Part shown: in pieces, positions 44,201-57,900 of the stretch
Numbering within the stretch: position 1 is the stretch's first letter
Layout of the letters: every line of letters starts with the position of its first letter
Assembly: GCF_032854445.1 (NCBI RefSeq)
Contig: NC_088301.1
Location: 7,560,281 to 7,624,280, forward strand
Direction: 5' to 3'
DNA: 64,000 bases
Source of the DNA: Liolophura sinensis
Lineage: Eukaryota; Mollusca; Polyplacophora; Chitonida; Chitonidae
Made by a program: the position numbers and the translations under genes
The notes under the pieces: generated by a model
Databases searched by the model: none
What the model was told of the DNA's origin: nothing
What the model saw: the letters and a program-made list of their open reading frames with translations, nothing else

Positions 44201-45921
44201 AAAATTAATGAAAGCTTCAGAATAAAAAAACTTTTATGTTGCCTAATAAGGTGGATGAATCAATCAGACAATCAGAAAAGTAACACTTAACCATGGCTGA
44301 GATCCTAATACAATGTTAGGTAACAAACCCTGGCTCAAGGATCAGAAAGCCATCTTAGACTTAGTCGGACTTAGTCGGACTTGGTCTTAACATAATTCTT
44401 GATCACAAAATTGAATTTAATGCCAATTTTGAATCATGTTATGAATGGCAAGTACTACAGTAAAAATTTGTATTTCAAGTTTTAGGACAATAATGTTAAG
44501 CCTTTCAGACGTCTGACTTACATACTGCTCTAAGATAGCCTCATGACCCTGGTACCAGGTTGCTTAGCTGGCCAATATTTAGCAATCTACCACCTCCACC
44601 CCCTCTCCACAAAATGGATTTCCTGCCACTGAATGAGACAGTTGGTGTGTGTGGAGGGTGGGCGCTGGGGGGATTCTCAGTGTTGAGATTTGACATTTAC
44701 CTCTTCAGCTTTTGGTCCAACACCATGTCCCTTATGGTCAGGTTCATTGAAGTAGGTCAGCATGAGGTCAGGCTTGTCAGGGTCAGTTGATGAAGTCCAG
44801 TTCAGCACAGTGTCAATACGGGTGTCATAAGGCACACGGCTGAAAAGTAAATTCCAATACGGTGTCATGACTGGTGTCATAATACACATCACTGAAAAGT
44901 AAACATCAGCACAGTGTCAATACGAGTGTCGTAGAACACATCACTGAAAAGTAAACATCAGTACAGTGTCAATATGTGTGTCATAAGACACACCACTGAA
45001 AAGTAAATATCGATACTGCGTCAACAAGGGTGTCATAATACACATCACTGAAAAGTAAACATCAGCACAGTGTCAATATGAGTGTCATAGACACATCACT
45101 GAAAAGTAAACATCAGTGTTTTGTCAATACAGGTGTCATAAGACATCACACAAAAGAAAGCACCAGTACGATGTCGACACTGGCGACATGTCAACACTAA
45201 CATCACTGAAAAGTAAACATCAGTACGGTGTAAATACGGTGAAAAGTAAGTGTCAATGCAGAGTCAATACAGGTGTCATATGACATCGCTGACAAGTAAA
45301 CATCAATGCGATGCTAACAAGGGTGTCATATGACATCACTGAAAAGTAAACCGTAGCAGGGTGTCAATATCAGTGTCATAGGATACACCAATGAAAAGTT
45401 AACATGTTTGTGAAACCAAATCATATAGAAATTTCCAAATCTACACAAATAAAATATTTATTCATTTATTTGACAGTTGTTTGATGCCATATTTTAGAAT
45501 GTTTCACTTTTACAATGGCTGTCAGTTTTTAGAGTGGAGGAAACCAATGCACAGAGTAAACCAGAGACCTTTGGCGAGTTACCTACAAACTTTTCTTCTT
45601 GTGACAATTTGGTGGAAGGCAAATGGCCTAGCTCCAGTAAACTTCATACAAGACCGCACAACTGAACACCACTGTCAGCTTCTAGCAGCCAAGGCCCCAA
45701 GGACATTGGGGGAAGGAGAACCCTTAAAACTTTCAGTCATGCCATTCTGAGAATGGAATTGAAACCACATTTTATGAGAAATAAATTGCCAAAAACAGAA
45801 AACCGGTAATAAAGACTTAACGGATGCATACATATGTATTTGATTTCTATAGTACAACAGACCTGAGCAGTCAACATTATGGGCGGAGGATACCACAACA
45901 TGTCATTTTATTTACTTGTAT

Positions 45922-45996
<75 letters not shown>

Positions 45997-48900
45997 TTTG
46001 TTTGTTCTGAAGAGTATTTCACTTAGATGAGGGCCATAACTTAATTGGTGGCGAAAACCAGAGTATTAGGCCTAGAGTATTATATTAAAATAAACCATTG
46101 CCATTGGGTAAGTATCTAACAAACTTTCCCACAAGTGATGTACAGATGTATATGAAACTGGTAGACAGTCCTTGATCTCAAGCATACTCCAGGCACATGT
46201 ACATGTTTATATGTAGCCACCTTATGGACAGCTTTCAAGTCCTGACGAATCCTGATTGCTATCAGTCTTCTGAATGTTTCGGAAGTAGCAGGGGCATTTC
46301 TTAGCTGTTTCTCTCTCACTAACACCAGAGCCCGTATTTATCAAACGTCTTAAGACTTAGAAGTAAGTCCAAAATTCAAACACATTTACAGTTAAAATGG
46401 TTTCCTCTAAAATGTTTAAAACTTACAATTTGGGTCCTTTCCTTTTTCTGAGTTTGGACTTTTAAGGACTTCATAACCTAAGTCTGAAGTCGTGTGATAA
46501 CTATGAACCCAGGATTAAACCTATACCACAAACATCTTAAGCCACTACCTACTCCCATAACTCCAGGACAAGCTTCTCTACTCAATCAATTAAATATTGT
46601 TTTATTTTATATTCAGAGGCCCCAAAAGGATTAAACTTGAACTGTTCCATTTCAGTGTGAATAGTTACGTTAATTGTTAATGAAACAGATGTCTGAGTGT
46701 TCTTTACTGACATTAATACTCACGAATCAAACAGATGCCACGTATCAGGGTAAATACCTGCGTAAAACAAATAGCAATGCAAATTAAAAAATAAAAGTCC
46801 TCAAATCTAAATATTTTTATGTATACAAATATTTATCTACAGGACTGTATTTAACACATATGGTGAATTAGACCTGAATAAATGTTACACAATATTACTT
46901 TTGGTGCTGAAACTATTCATTTTAAATTTCAAGTAGAATACCACCCACCTTTCAAATAAACCTCACAACATCTTTTTAAGATCAACAGAACTCTAATTTT
47001 CAACCAGGCATAATGAGGAACATGGTCATGGATGACATTTTCATATAAGTCAAATATATGCAGTATTTAAACCATGATGGTCTTATGCCTGTAGATGATC
47101 ATGGAGGAAACTGCCACAAAAGAGCATTTTGTCTCAAAATTTTATTTCTCAATGATCAGATACGAAGGTTTCACTCTCTTTTTTTTACAAAATGACCTTG
47201 TTGAAAACACATGTTCAATGGAACACCATACAACATACAGGATATCTACAGCTAGCCTTATGAGTAATTTCACTTTGGGCTAAAATTTTAAAGCCTTTAG
47301 CTGAATGATTTAAATAAGTTCTCCTTTCACAATGAGAGTAATGTCCCATACTTGTTCTTTTCCATACCTTCATCTTGTGACCCAGACAACTGGACAGTTT
47401 CCAAGCACACACCTGTCACATACGATGTGACTATAAACTTGGGTGGTCACACATTTTGTTTAACTTACCTGATATGTTAACGTCTGATCCCACCCAAAAA
47501 TAGGCAGCTGTTTTCTTGCCTTGTTTCTTTGCGGTGATCCAGATCTAAGAATCAAAGGAGAAACATACAACACTGCATGTACATATATATATATATATAT
47601 ATATACGCTTTGGATTTTATATCATATTTAACAACATTCGAGTTATACTTGTATGATGACGAAGAATCATCAGGTACGTGTACAAATACTATGTCTTCTT
47701 GTGGGAAGGTCATGAGTCCATGTCGACAAAGTGCTGCTGACACTAAAGTATCATCCCGAAAACACCACACACTGCACCCTACCCAGTTCCAATGGGATCA
47801 ACCAGTCCTGTTTCCTTGCAGCTTTAGTGCTAAGTGCCAAGCGAGGCAGCAACAAGTGCTACCAAGCCTTTGGTATGACCAGACTTGGGTTTGATCCCGG
47901 GTCTCCGGAATTCGAGGTGGACGCTCTAGCCAATGCGCCATAGAAGCGGTCCAACATAGCACTCTGTTAATAACACATGACACAGGGATCCACATTAAAC
48001 TGGACCACCGGTCATAGGATTGGGAAATTTTGGTCAGGCCATGCCATTAGAGTTAAATACTAGAAATGGTCAGACTGATTTATAAATGTTTAATTCAGTT
48101 ATCAGCGACCGTACCTACACTCAGTTAATTTACAAACAAACAATTCTGTTAAAAAAAACATAATGGCTATAGCGGATGCCATACAGTTAGATGAAAATAA
48201 ATTCGACCATGTTTTCTTCAGTAAAACATTTAAATGAAGGAGGATAATATGAGGAGGATATTTCGCAGATAATTTGCACCAATGCCTGAATGAAACTCAC
48301 TTTTGACAATGTAGTGAGTCATTACCATTAAGTAAGTTCATCTGTTCAAGAATATGAACAAGTAATTCCTTCACTTTTAGCAAATATTACCAAAAATGAC
48401 CTTTCTGAAGAGGATTTTACACTGCCCAAATGGTAAAGTCTTTTACCTCATACCAAATTAAACTTTCAACACATGATGATGTTAGAATGTAACAGTTTTC
48501 CACTTTATTCAGGGACATACAACTGTCAGTAGCTGTTAAATGTTCAATGAGAATTACTAATTATTATAAGTCATTATTAATAACCAGAATTATTAAGTTT
48601 CCTGTATAGCATAACACCAAATTGCTGCATATTTTACACCAATAAAATATTATGTTACAAAACTTACATTTACTTATTTTATTCCTATTTTTTAGACTAA
48701 GCTCAAGAATATTTCCTTCATATGATGGCGGCAAGCACAAGTGACGGAGGAAACCAGGCAGGAAACCTCTGACATCCTCACGTTGCTGGCAGAAATTCTG
48801 ACATATGACTAGGCAGCCAACATGAGCTCACTGACAGCAATCTCAATGGAGAAAGACTCCTGAGTCACTGTGCTGTGCTAGCAAGCTAAGCCATACAAAA

Positions 48901-51900
48901 CTTACAGGTTCTCCTTTCCACCAGGCTGGGTTCAACTTTTCGTCACTACTCAGTTTGAACAGCTCCCCGATCTCTTCATCATACATCGTGTTACCCACAA
49001 TGCCACTTGATTCGGGATACAAACCCTGAAACAGAAACAACAATGTCGCTCATTCATCCAAAAACTGGCTGAAAAAGCAAATGTCTGATGAAAAGTGACT
49101 ATCATCTGTGTATTTTAATGTTAATATAAATATGAAAGTTAATATTTATTTTTGAGGCACTCACCACTATTTTAAATAATATCATAAACAAAAACATTTT
49201 TGAATTTTTGTTTTAAAACGTCATTTGCTTCTGCCTACTGATGACCTTTCGAACAAAATGTTCTGTTGTGTAACTGGTTGATTTAACAAACATCTATAAA
49301 TATTTACAGGGTAAGACAGCATCAACAAGAAGCCATTATCATCAAAACCTTATCTAAAAACAATTTATTATCAACTCACTTCATAAGTAGAGAACCTTTT
49401 ACATGTATATACATGTATATTTTAGGAATCAGTCGTGACACAGCATCGATCAGGTCACTAAACAGTAATTGTCTGTAATCATCATGGTGGAAAAGACAGA
49501 GCGTACATGTAAGTAAGGAATGCAGGCTCCATCCAGACAGACTCACTGTACCTACGCTGTAATGGTTAGGGAACGTCATGGCGGGGAACAGAGAGCATAA
49601 GTGAGGAGTGTGGACTCCACAAAGACAGACTTACTGTAACTATACTGTAATGGTTAGGGATCGTCATGACGGGAAGAAAAGAGCATAAGTAAGGCGTGTG
49701 AACAGACTCACTGTAACTATATTGTAATGGTTAGGGAACATACGTCATGGCGGGGAACAGAGTACATAAGTCAGGAGTGCGGACTCTAAAAGACAGGATT
49801 ACTGTAACTGTACTGCAATGGTTACGGAACGTCATGGCAGGGAACAAAGACAGACTTACTGTAACTATATTACAATGGTTGCGGAACGTCATGGCGGGGA
49901 AAAAAGAGCATAAGTAAGGAGTATAAACTCCACCAAGACAGACTCACTGTAACTATACTGTAATGGTTGGGAATTGTCACGATGTAAAACAGAGAGCATG
50001 AGTCAGGAGTGTGAACTCCACCAAGGCCGACTCACTGTAACTATACTGTAATGGTTAGGGAACGTCAGGGTGAGGAACATAGAGCATGAGTCAGGAGTGT
50101 GGACTCCATCAAGGCAGACTTACTGTAACTATACTGTAATGGTTGGGAAATATCACGATGGGAAACACAGAGCATGAGTCAGGAGTGTGAACTCCACCAA
50201 GACAGACTCACTGTAACTATACTGTAATGGTTAGGGAACGTCAGGGTGGGAAAAACAGAGCATGAGTCAGGAGTGTGGACTCCATCAAGACAGACTCACT
50301 GTAACTATACTGTAGTGGTTAGGGAACGTCAGGGTGGGAAACACAGAGCATGAGTCAGGAGTGTGAACTCCACCAAGACAGACTCACTGTAACTATACTG
50401 TAATGGTTAGGGAACGTCATGGTGGGAAACACAGAGCGTAAGTAAGGGGTGTGGACTCCACACTGAGTTAGCCTGCTAATCACAGGAGTCACATTTCGCT
50501 GGAGATAATCCGCTCTAAATCCATCCAGTGAAATCAGCAGCAAACGTTGTGAGCTGGAATTCAAAGAAGACAAGAAAAACTATAAAGACAATTTCACTAC
50601 TTCTTCTTAGAGTATACACACATATACTTTTGACATACTTTTCAATCATCAAAACTGTCTTTCAGACTTTTTCTTAGAAAATAAAAATTCACCATAAATT
50701 TATTTCTTAAGTTTTGATATCTCAATAAAAGTGACGATTACTGCAAGCAAACTATTGGATAACAAATATTCTGTTTTTCTGATAAAGTTGAAGAAGAAAT
50801 CATGTGAAACGATGACCAAGAATTTTATACCCTTTTGTGCACTGGCTATCTGCTGGTATGTCACATGACTCTTGTAACCAATCACCACTGTTGGGCTGTC
50901 CAGTAGTTGGTGCAGTAGCTGACTCAGTAGTTGGTCCAGTCGATGACTCAGTAGTTGTTCCAGTCGATGACTCAGTGGTTGGTCTAGCAGTAATCCCAGT
51001 TGTAGTTTCAGTCAATGTAACTTTATCCTGTTCGTCTGTCAATGAACTGTCATCTGCCCGAGTTCCATCTGTCGAGGAACTGCCTTTTGTCTGATTTCCA
51101 TAATGCACTCCCAGCCCAATAGCCAATGCCAGGGCTACCAGAGCCTGGGAAAGTGAAAGTAAATGTGGCATTACCTTTAATTATACATTTAGTGTGTGCG
51201 CTGGATGTTTGCTGTTTTAGGTCATACTCCTCTAACTCCTCAACCTTTTTTGCATATGAAAGAGCAACTTTCAGGGCAATTCATGCACATTTTTAATTTG
51301 ATTTTTGAAGACAAAACCTCCAGTGGTTGAATTGCATGGCTTCACAAAAAGTATAATTTTATCAGTCAACATAGAATAATGCCTTCAGAATACGCCTGAA
51401 TAAACACCCTAGTTTGAAGAATTAGTCACTAAAAGAAACATTTTCTGTCACTTATCAACTTATTCGGGGGTGGGTTTGGGGGAGAAAGTTTACAGAGCCC
51501 AGAGAAAACCAAAACAGCTTCCTGGATGCCTGACAAGCCTACAATAAGTCAGATGTACAAAAGCAGGTTGGGTGGAGTTAAACGTTTGCCCTAAGGATTA
51601 TTGATAAAAATGTTGAAATACTTAATTGTGTTTCCGGGACGACCCCAACATGCAAGGCCCGCAAAGAATTGCGTGACAACACAGTTGATGGAAATACTGC
51701 ATTCAAGATATCATTAAAAAGTATGAAATAACTTTACCTGTGGTGTAACATAGACGTGTGGTGTTGCTGTATACCTGTGGTGTAACACAGATGTGTAGTG
51801 TTGCTGTATACCTGTGGTGTAACATAGATGTGTGGTGTTGCTGTACACCATTGGGAAAGTCTTTATTATGGATATGTAACGGGAGCAGCTTTCCAGTGAT

Positions 51901-54900
51901 TATACTAGCAGTAGCTAGCGGGAATTTCCCTTTAGCTCGGTTGGTAGAGCGCTGGACTTCGGCTGCAGAGGCCCGAGTTCGAATCCCTGTATGACCCACG
52001 TAGTGAAATCCTTCAACCATTACAGGTATACAACTCCTTGGCTTATTATCACAATAAAAATTTGTTATCAAACCAAGAAGTTGTACATCAATAAGAAAGA
52101 CTTACCAAGTGTACCTCCTTCCCAACTTCTAAATGTCACTCAAACATGTTATTTGCCGTATACCTGAGGTGTAGCATATACATGTAGATGTAGTGTTACT
52201 GTATACCTGTGGTGAGGCCTAGAGGTGTAGTGTTGCTGGATACCTGTGGTGAGACCTAGAGGTGTAGTGTTGCTGGATACCTGGGGTGTAGCATGTACAT
52301 GTAGGTGTAGATGTAGTGTTACTGTATACCTGTGGTAAGGCCTAGAAGAGAAGGGTAGCTGAGGTGTATGCGTGGTCTTTTTGGAGGTGTTTGTGGGATC
52401 TTGTACGGGTGTATGTGTGGTCTTTTGAAGGTGATTGTGGGTTCTGTAAAGTTTTATGTGAGGTGTTTGCATGGTCTTGTGGAGGTATATGTGAGGTGTT
52501 TGAATTGTCTTGTGGAGGTGTATGTGAGGTGTTTGCATGGCCTTGTGGAGGTGTATGTGGGGTGTTTGCATGGCCTTGTGGAGGTGTATGTGAGGTGTTT
52601 GCATGGCCTTGTGGAGGTGTATGTGAGGTGTTTGCATGGCCTTGTGGAGGTGTATGTGAGGTGTTTCGAAGTCAGTACTAAGGTTGTCTTTTAAGACAAC
52701 ATGGAAATACTGCTTTGAGGAATGCACATCAGATTAAAGAGAACACAAAGTCTATCACTATATGTACACAGAAAAAAATGATACAGGATACAGTTATCAT
52801 AGAAAAATATGTAAAAAAAATTCTTGAAAGTTTTGAAAGTCGAGAAGATGAAGCATTGAGAATATGACAATGATGAACAATTCATTCCAAGTAGCCGTGT
52901 TGTAGAAACCCTTATAAACTTGGCCAATCACTAACGTTGATAACTGGCTGTCAAGTCAAAAAACTTCAGCTCTCGATTGTCAGTGTGATTTCTTACAGTG
53001 GATAGACAGATATCGATGCAATAAATTGGATTTTACGGTTAGTTTAAGTGTGAAACTGATGCATTTTGAACCACACATTTATGAGCAGGGAACTGAGAAC
53101 GGCTGCCTGTGTCACCATGCGTACATGTTAATTGGACAGGAGGCAGCAGTTACTTGTCAGGGTGAGCTGGCAAGAAAACCGCCATGGATGAGTAGATCAT
53201 GGCTTGAAGAAAAATATTGTGACTTTGCATTATTTTTCCACAGCTAAATCAGATTTATTTCGAAAATGAGTGTCCAGGTACTGACGATTGTTTGCCATTT
53301 ATTTTGTTGATATGCGGTGTAGAATTTTTAAAATATTTTTAGAACATTTCTGAAATACTACTTTATTAATTAATTTAGCGTTAGCGAAGGACCTTGCGTT
53401 ACCTTTAAGTACACCTGCAGTTACCAGTCTAATAAACCTCAGAACGGCATAAGGTTCAGTACAAGAACCCCCGCATAATCTCATGTATCGAGAGCACTTA
53501 CTGACAGCGATCTAATTACACATTCACAAGACAATGTTTAGCTACTCTAGTATATATTTGATACTTACGATGACAGCAATAATCCCAATGACCCAGCGTT
53601 TGTTACAGGAAGTCTTTGGCTCCCCATTGAGGCCCTATTAAAACAAGAAAAAGTAAAATGTGCTTATTGTAAAGCCTGCTTTGCACTTCATGCCATTTCA
53701 TCTTCATATACATAGGCCTGAAAGATGCTGAAACGAATTAGACAACTCTCCCCTAACTAATAATAATTCTCATTGTTATTCATTTTGGTGATTTATATCC
53801 CATGCTAAATAAGCCTATGCAAAATGTATGCATGGAACAAGTTGGTCTTCTAACTTCACCAGCGTTCCGCAAATCACACAACAGCCTATTTGCAGAAGTT
53901 AGTCCAACTATCATCATTCCAAGGAAACAACACCAGAAAGACGATCGGAAAGACATGACGGGTATTATCCTGAGAGGCTTTTCACTTATTAACTTGATTT
54001 ACGAACTCGTGGGAAAATTGGCCTGGTGCTACGTGGTATGTAGGCCTGCAAGTATAAAACATATTTAAACAATAAATAAGAAGGAAAGGCGAAAACATAC
54101 TTTAAAATACCGGTACGCATATTTGGAGTATTCATGCATTTTTATACCCCAATCGATGGGGGTGTGTAACTAATAAGTCTGTGTTCCACTATTCAGAGAT
54201 GTACATGTATCTCCAAAACGGTTATGAATAACATCATGAATTTGCTTTTCATCTAGATAACTAAATTAGGCCTATATGATGGCATTGTCATATTCACTTC
54301 TTCGCTGTTTTTTTCTCTCTCTCTGTTGTTTTTTTAAACACTGGTGGTACATCGCTTTCCGACGGTTTCTGTCCGGTTTCTTCTCACAATAATGTTGGCC
54401 ACCGTTGCCAATGTGAAATGTTCATGAGTAGGCCTATGAAGTGGTCAATCAAGCTAATCTTTATTAACCTCAGGATATACATGTATATGTATGTGGCCTA
54501 ACTTTATCTCCGTACCATGATTTTTTAAGACTGCATGTTTCCTTTTCAATGTCACCATAAATTTAGATATGTACAAATTATAGAATATAATGTGAAGGAA
54601 ATGCTGTAGATTGTAGGCCTAATAACATATTTTTGGTGCATGGTAAGTTATAGTTTCGTTTCATCTCGCAACCCATAAACAATTACAGATATAAATATTT
54701 AACAGTATAAACATATATATAAACAGTATTTAAAACGTTTATCATATAAATATATGAATATTTATTTCTGTTTATAAAGCACGAGACATTATCAACAATA
54801 TAGGCCGAGACGTATATATGTATTAATTGACAAACTGAATGAAAAAAAAGTGGAACGTACTATATATGTAAAGAAATGAAGAAGCGTTTCGTATACAGAC

Positions 54901-57900
54901 ATTCGTATACCAGCCGTCAACCAATAAGGGCGTTTCAGGTCAATAATCGCAAGGTCAATTCCCAAAACAACGTTTAACACAAACCACCAAAGAACTAAGA
55001 AAGTACATAGATCCATGCCTCAAAACAGACATTCGTATACTAGCCGTCAACCAATAAGGACGCTCCAGGTCAATAATTCTAAGGCCAATTCCCAAAACAA
55101 CGTTTAACACAAACCACCAAAGAACTAAGAAAAGTACATAGATCCATGCGTCAAAATTCGTATTTATAGGCTAAAATTCATCAGACATTCGTTTCCCAAG
55201 CATCAAACAATAAGGACGCTCCAGGTCAAAAATTCGACGGCGAATTCCCACTAGTTACGTGTGACCATTTGCCAGCTGTCACACTGTCATTGCTGCTCTG
55301 GTTTTACCCTCTATGCTGTACCCGCACGTCTTTAACTATATTTGCTATATATGGGTTGTTTAAAGCTGGCAGATCGTCAATACGCCGTTTAAGAAGTGAG
55401 AAAGATGAAATTTACTTTTTGATAATTTCTGCACATATGGTCGTGTTCATATGAGAACAAGTATAGGTCAGTTAAAAGTGGCGGTGGCGGGGGTGGGGGG
55501 CAAACTTTGGATCCCATTGTATGGAATAGGTACGTATACAATGTCAGTATACGGTTTCCCCGAATTTCACATACATGTACATGTTATTAATGAGAAATTC
55601 ATGCAACTTGATGAACAATTAAACATCCCATGAATAATAATTCTGGTATGTAGTGGAACTCGTCGTACAGTGCGGTGTTTTGTGTTTTAATAATCCACCT
55701 GCAGTTGACCCCTGGCTAATAAGTAAACATATCCTACTCAATCTACTCACCTCTAACGATGAATATGTGCCATATCCATTGGATTCTGCTTCCTGTTAAA
55801 AAAGAAAAATTGAAAAAAAAAGGTATAACGATATATCATCAATAAACAAATTTTTGAACCTGATTCGCGGTTTTCTAACATTCTCCTGCAAATTTGTGCA
55901 TTCTGCATGTATTAAATTATTTTTTAATTATTTTCGTTTACTCCATCTGAATTGCTCATGGCGATCTGAATTTCTCCTGACATGCAATATCTTAATATCA
56001 TAACCAATATTGGTCTACGTGTCATGGTAGTTTTCAGCCAGCTCATAGTCTAAGATTATTTAGTGGAACAGATATACGGATCGGAAACACTTATAAAGCA
56101 TTTCTTGGTAATTTCATTGGAATGACGTTTCACTGGTATTTGGTATGACGCGATCTGGGTTTGATCCGGGGTCTCCCAACTTCGAGGCGGACGCTCTAAT
56201 CATTAGACCACCGAAGCGGTTATATATATATCGGACTATAGTAGTTTAGAACGGGCCCTGAACGTTTATGTGTCATCTATAGGCTTACTATAACCTGTTC
56301 ACCATGAAAACACCGCCGGCGTGAACAATGTACGAGTGTGTATCTAGTGTATCTATAGATTCAGTTTTCAACAAAATGTAAAACTAAACATACTATGTGA
56401 GATAGATTTTATTCCACGCTATAAACATGTCAAAGATATGCATGTATAGCAAGGTGGTTTTGGAAAGGGACACAAAATGAATTTGCCGAAATTCAAAATC
56501 GGATAATATTTAAAACAGATTTTAGAAGAAAAAGCAACAACCAATCAGAATGAAGGAAAATTATTCAATATCCAAAACGTATGCCGGGATTCGACTAGTT
56601 TTTGGATTTGGACTGGGGTTATACAAAGGTTTAAAGAGGCGACAAAATTAACGAGGACACAGAATTTTGACAAAATCGGACAATAGGCCTATTTGGTGGA
56701 TGTATGCACCCCAAAGCGTAAATGACAGACGGACAGATATCCACGAAGCACTAAAAGGAACATGGTTAGAAACAAATTTTAAGTAGAAACAAAACGCACA
56801 CACACGCCTTTCAAAGTGTCAGTTATGTTTTTTTTTAATAATTCGTGCTCACGAGATAACTGACCAATAGAAATGCGCAATCATTTCGCGCGCACGAGCG
56901 CAAGGTGATCTTTGTTACATAAAGATCTTGTGCGCACGACTTTCCTAGAGCAATTATGTCGTGCTCTCGAGCGCAGGGCTTAATAAACATTTCGAGAGCT
57001 TGACATAAAATTGCTATGTCGTGCGAACGGCTCAGTCAATTAGTCAATTATCACGTGCTCTCGAGATCTTTATTAAATCGTGCGCACAAGATCTTTACTA
57101 AAACACATAGCTGAAACTTTAAAAGTTGCGTGGTCATTTTTTTCTCTTTCTATTTACAATTCTTTCCTAACCATGTGACATTTACGGCTCCGAATATATA
57201 GATAGAGGAACAGCCTAAATCAAGATCCTTCGTTTCTTGTTCCTTAATCTTAATCGTGATAGCACGCGCTAGGTATGTCCATTCCTTTTGTCATTGCAGA
57301 AGGTATCGTATTTCCTTTCACGTGTTCGTTTCTGCATTTGGCTCAAAACGTTCCAGTAGATGTGTTTGCGGTTCAGACATATACTTGACATTAGATACAG
57401 CTGCATACTTCGATGTCACTATTTGCTTTATTTGCGCACCACACATCCCTTTCTACGGTATACATCATTATACCAAACATGTATGCACAGCGACAACGGG
57501 TTTTTGAATTGCTTCCCGGGTAATGACATAGACATATATCGTTACCCATGAAATGTTGACTCATACCTGTAATCAGTTAATCCAAAACCACTTAACCTAC
57601 ATTTTACCTATATAATACATGCAACAGCCATAAATCAACTTCTATTTAGATATATACGGACAGAAGAAAAAAATGGAACCATAATTTATAGATGATGTTT
57701 TACATAGCCCAGCATACGTTTAGTTAACGTGCTGAATAAAGTAACGGAGAAAGATCAAAGATCACATTTGGAAACTTAAATCGTAAATCGTCTTTGATTG
57801 ATGTTTTACGCCGTACTCAAGAATATGTCATTTATACAACGGCGGCCAGCATTATGGTGGGTGGAAACCGGGCACAGACCGGGGGAAACCCACGACCATC

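Larger units (their letters stand above)
32676..50553 (-). other. ENPP module A (16 exons): phosphodiesterase plus nuclease-like domain
   Basis: Exons A1-A16, about 715 residues with the outgoing linker. Lengths in order: 166, 120, 76, 34, 139, 109, 141, 151, 61, 88, 161, 319, 81, 130, 154, 215. All catalytic ligands are kept. Module B has the same lengths except in four exons, and C has the same first six lengths, so the module was duplicated as a whole genomic unit. Confidence 0.85.

Noticed and set aside
50837-51094. 85-codon plus-strand frame
   Set aside because: Antisense shadow of the Ser/Thr-rich stalk exon of ENPP.
51921-51995. tRNA gene
   Set aside because: A- and B-box motifs are present but acceptor and T stems do not pair; more likely a SINE head or pseudogene.
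52149-52727. 192-codon His-rich minus-strand frame and overlapping plus-strand frames
   Set aside because: Low-complexity translation of the 33-bp G-rich array in the N3-N4 region; several overlapping frames are open.
53026-53247. 73-codon plus-strand frame with several cysteines, considered as a small secreted protein
   Set aside because: It has no hydrophobic signal sequence and no repeat or family similarity that I can see.
53802-54068. 88-codon plus-strand frame with mixed composition
   Set aside because: No recognisable domain, signal peptide or exon boundaries; consistent with chance in a long intron.
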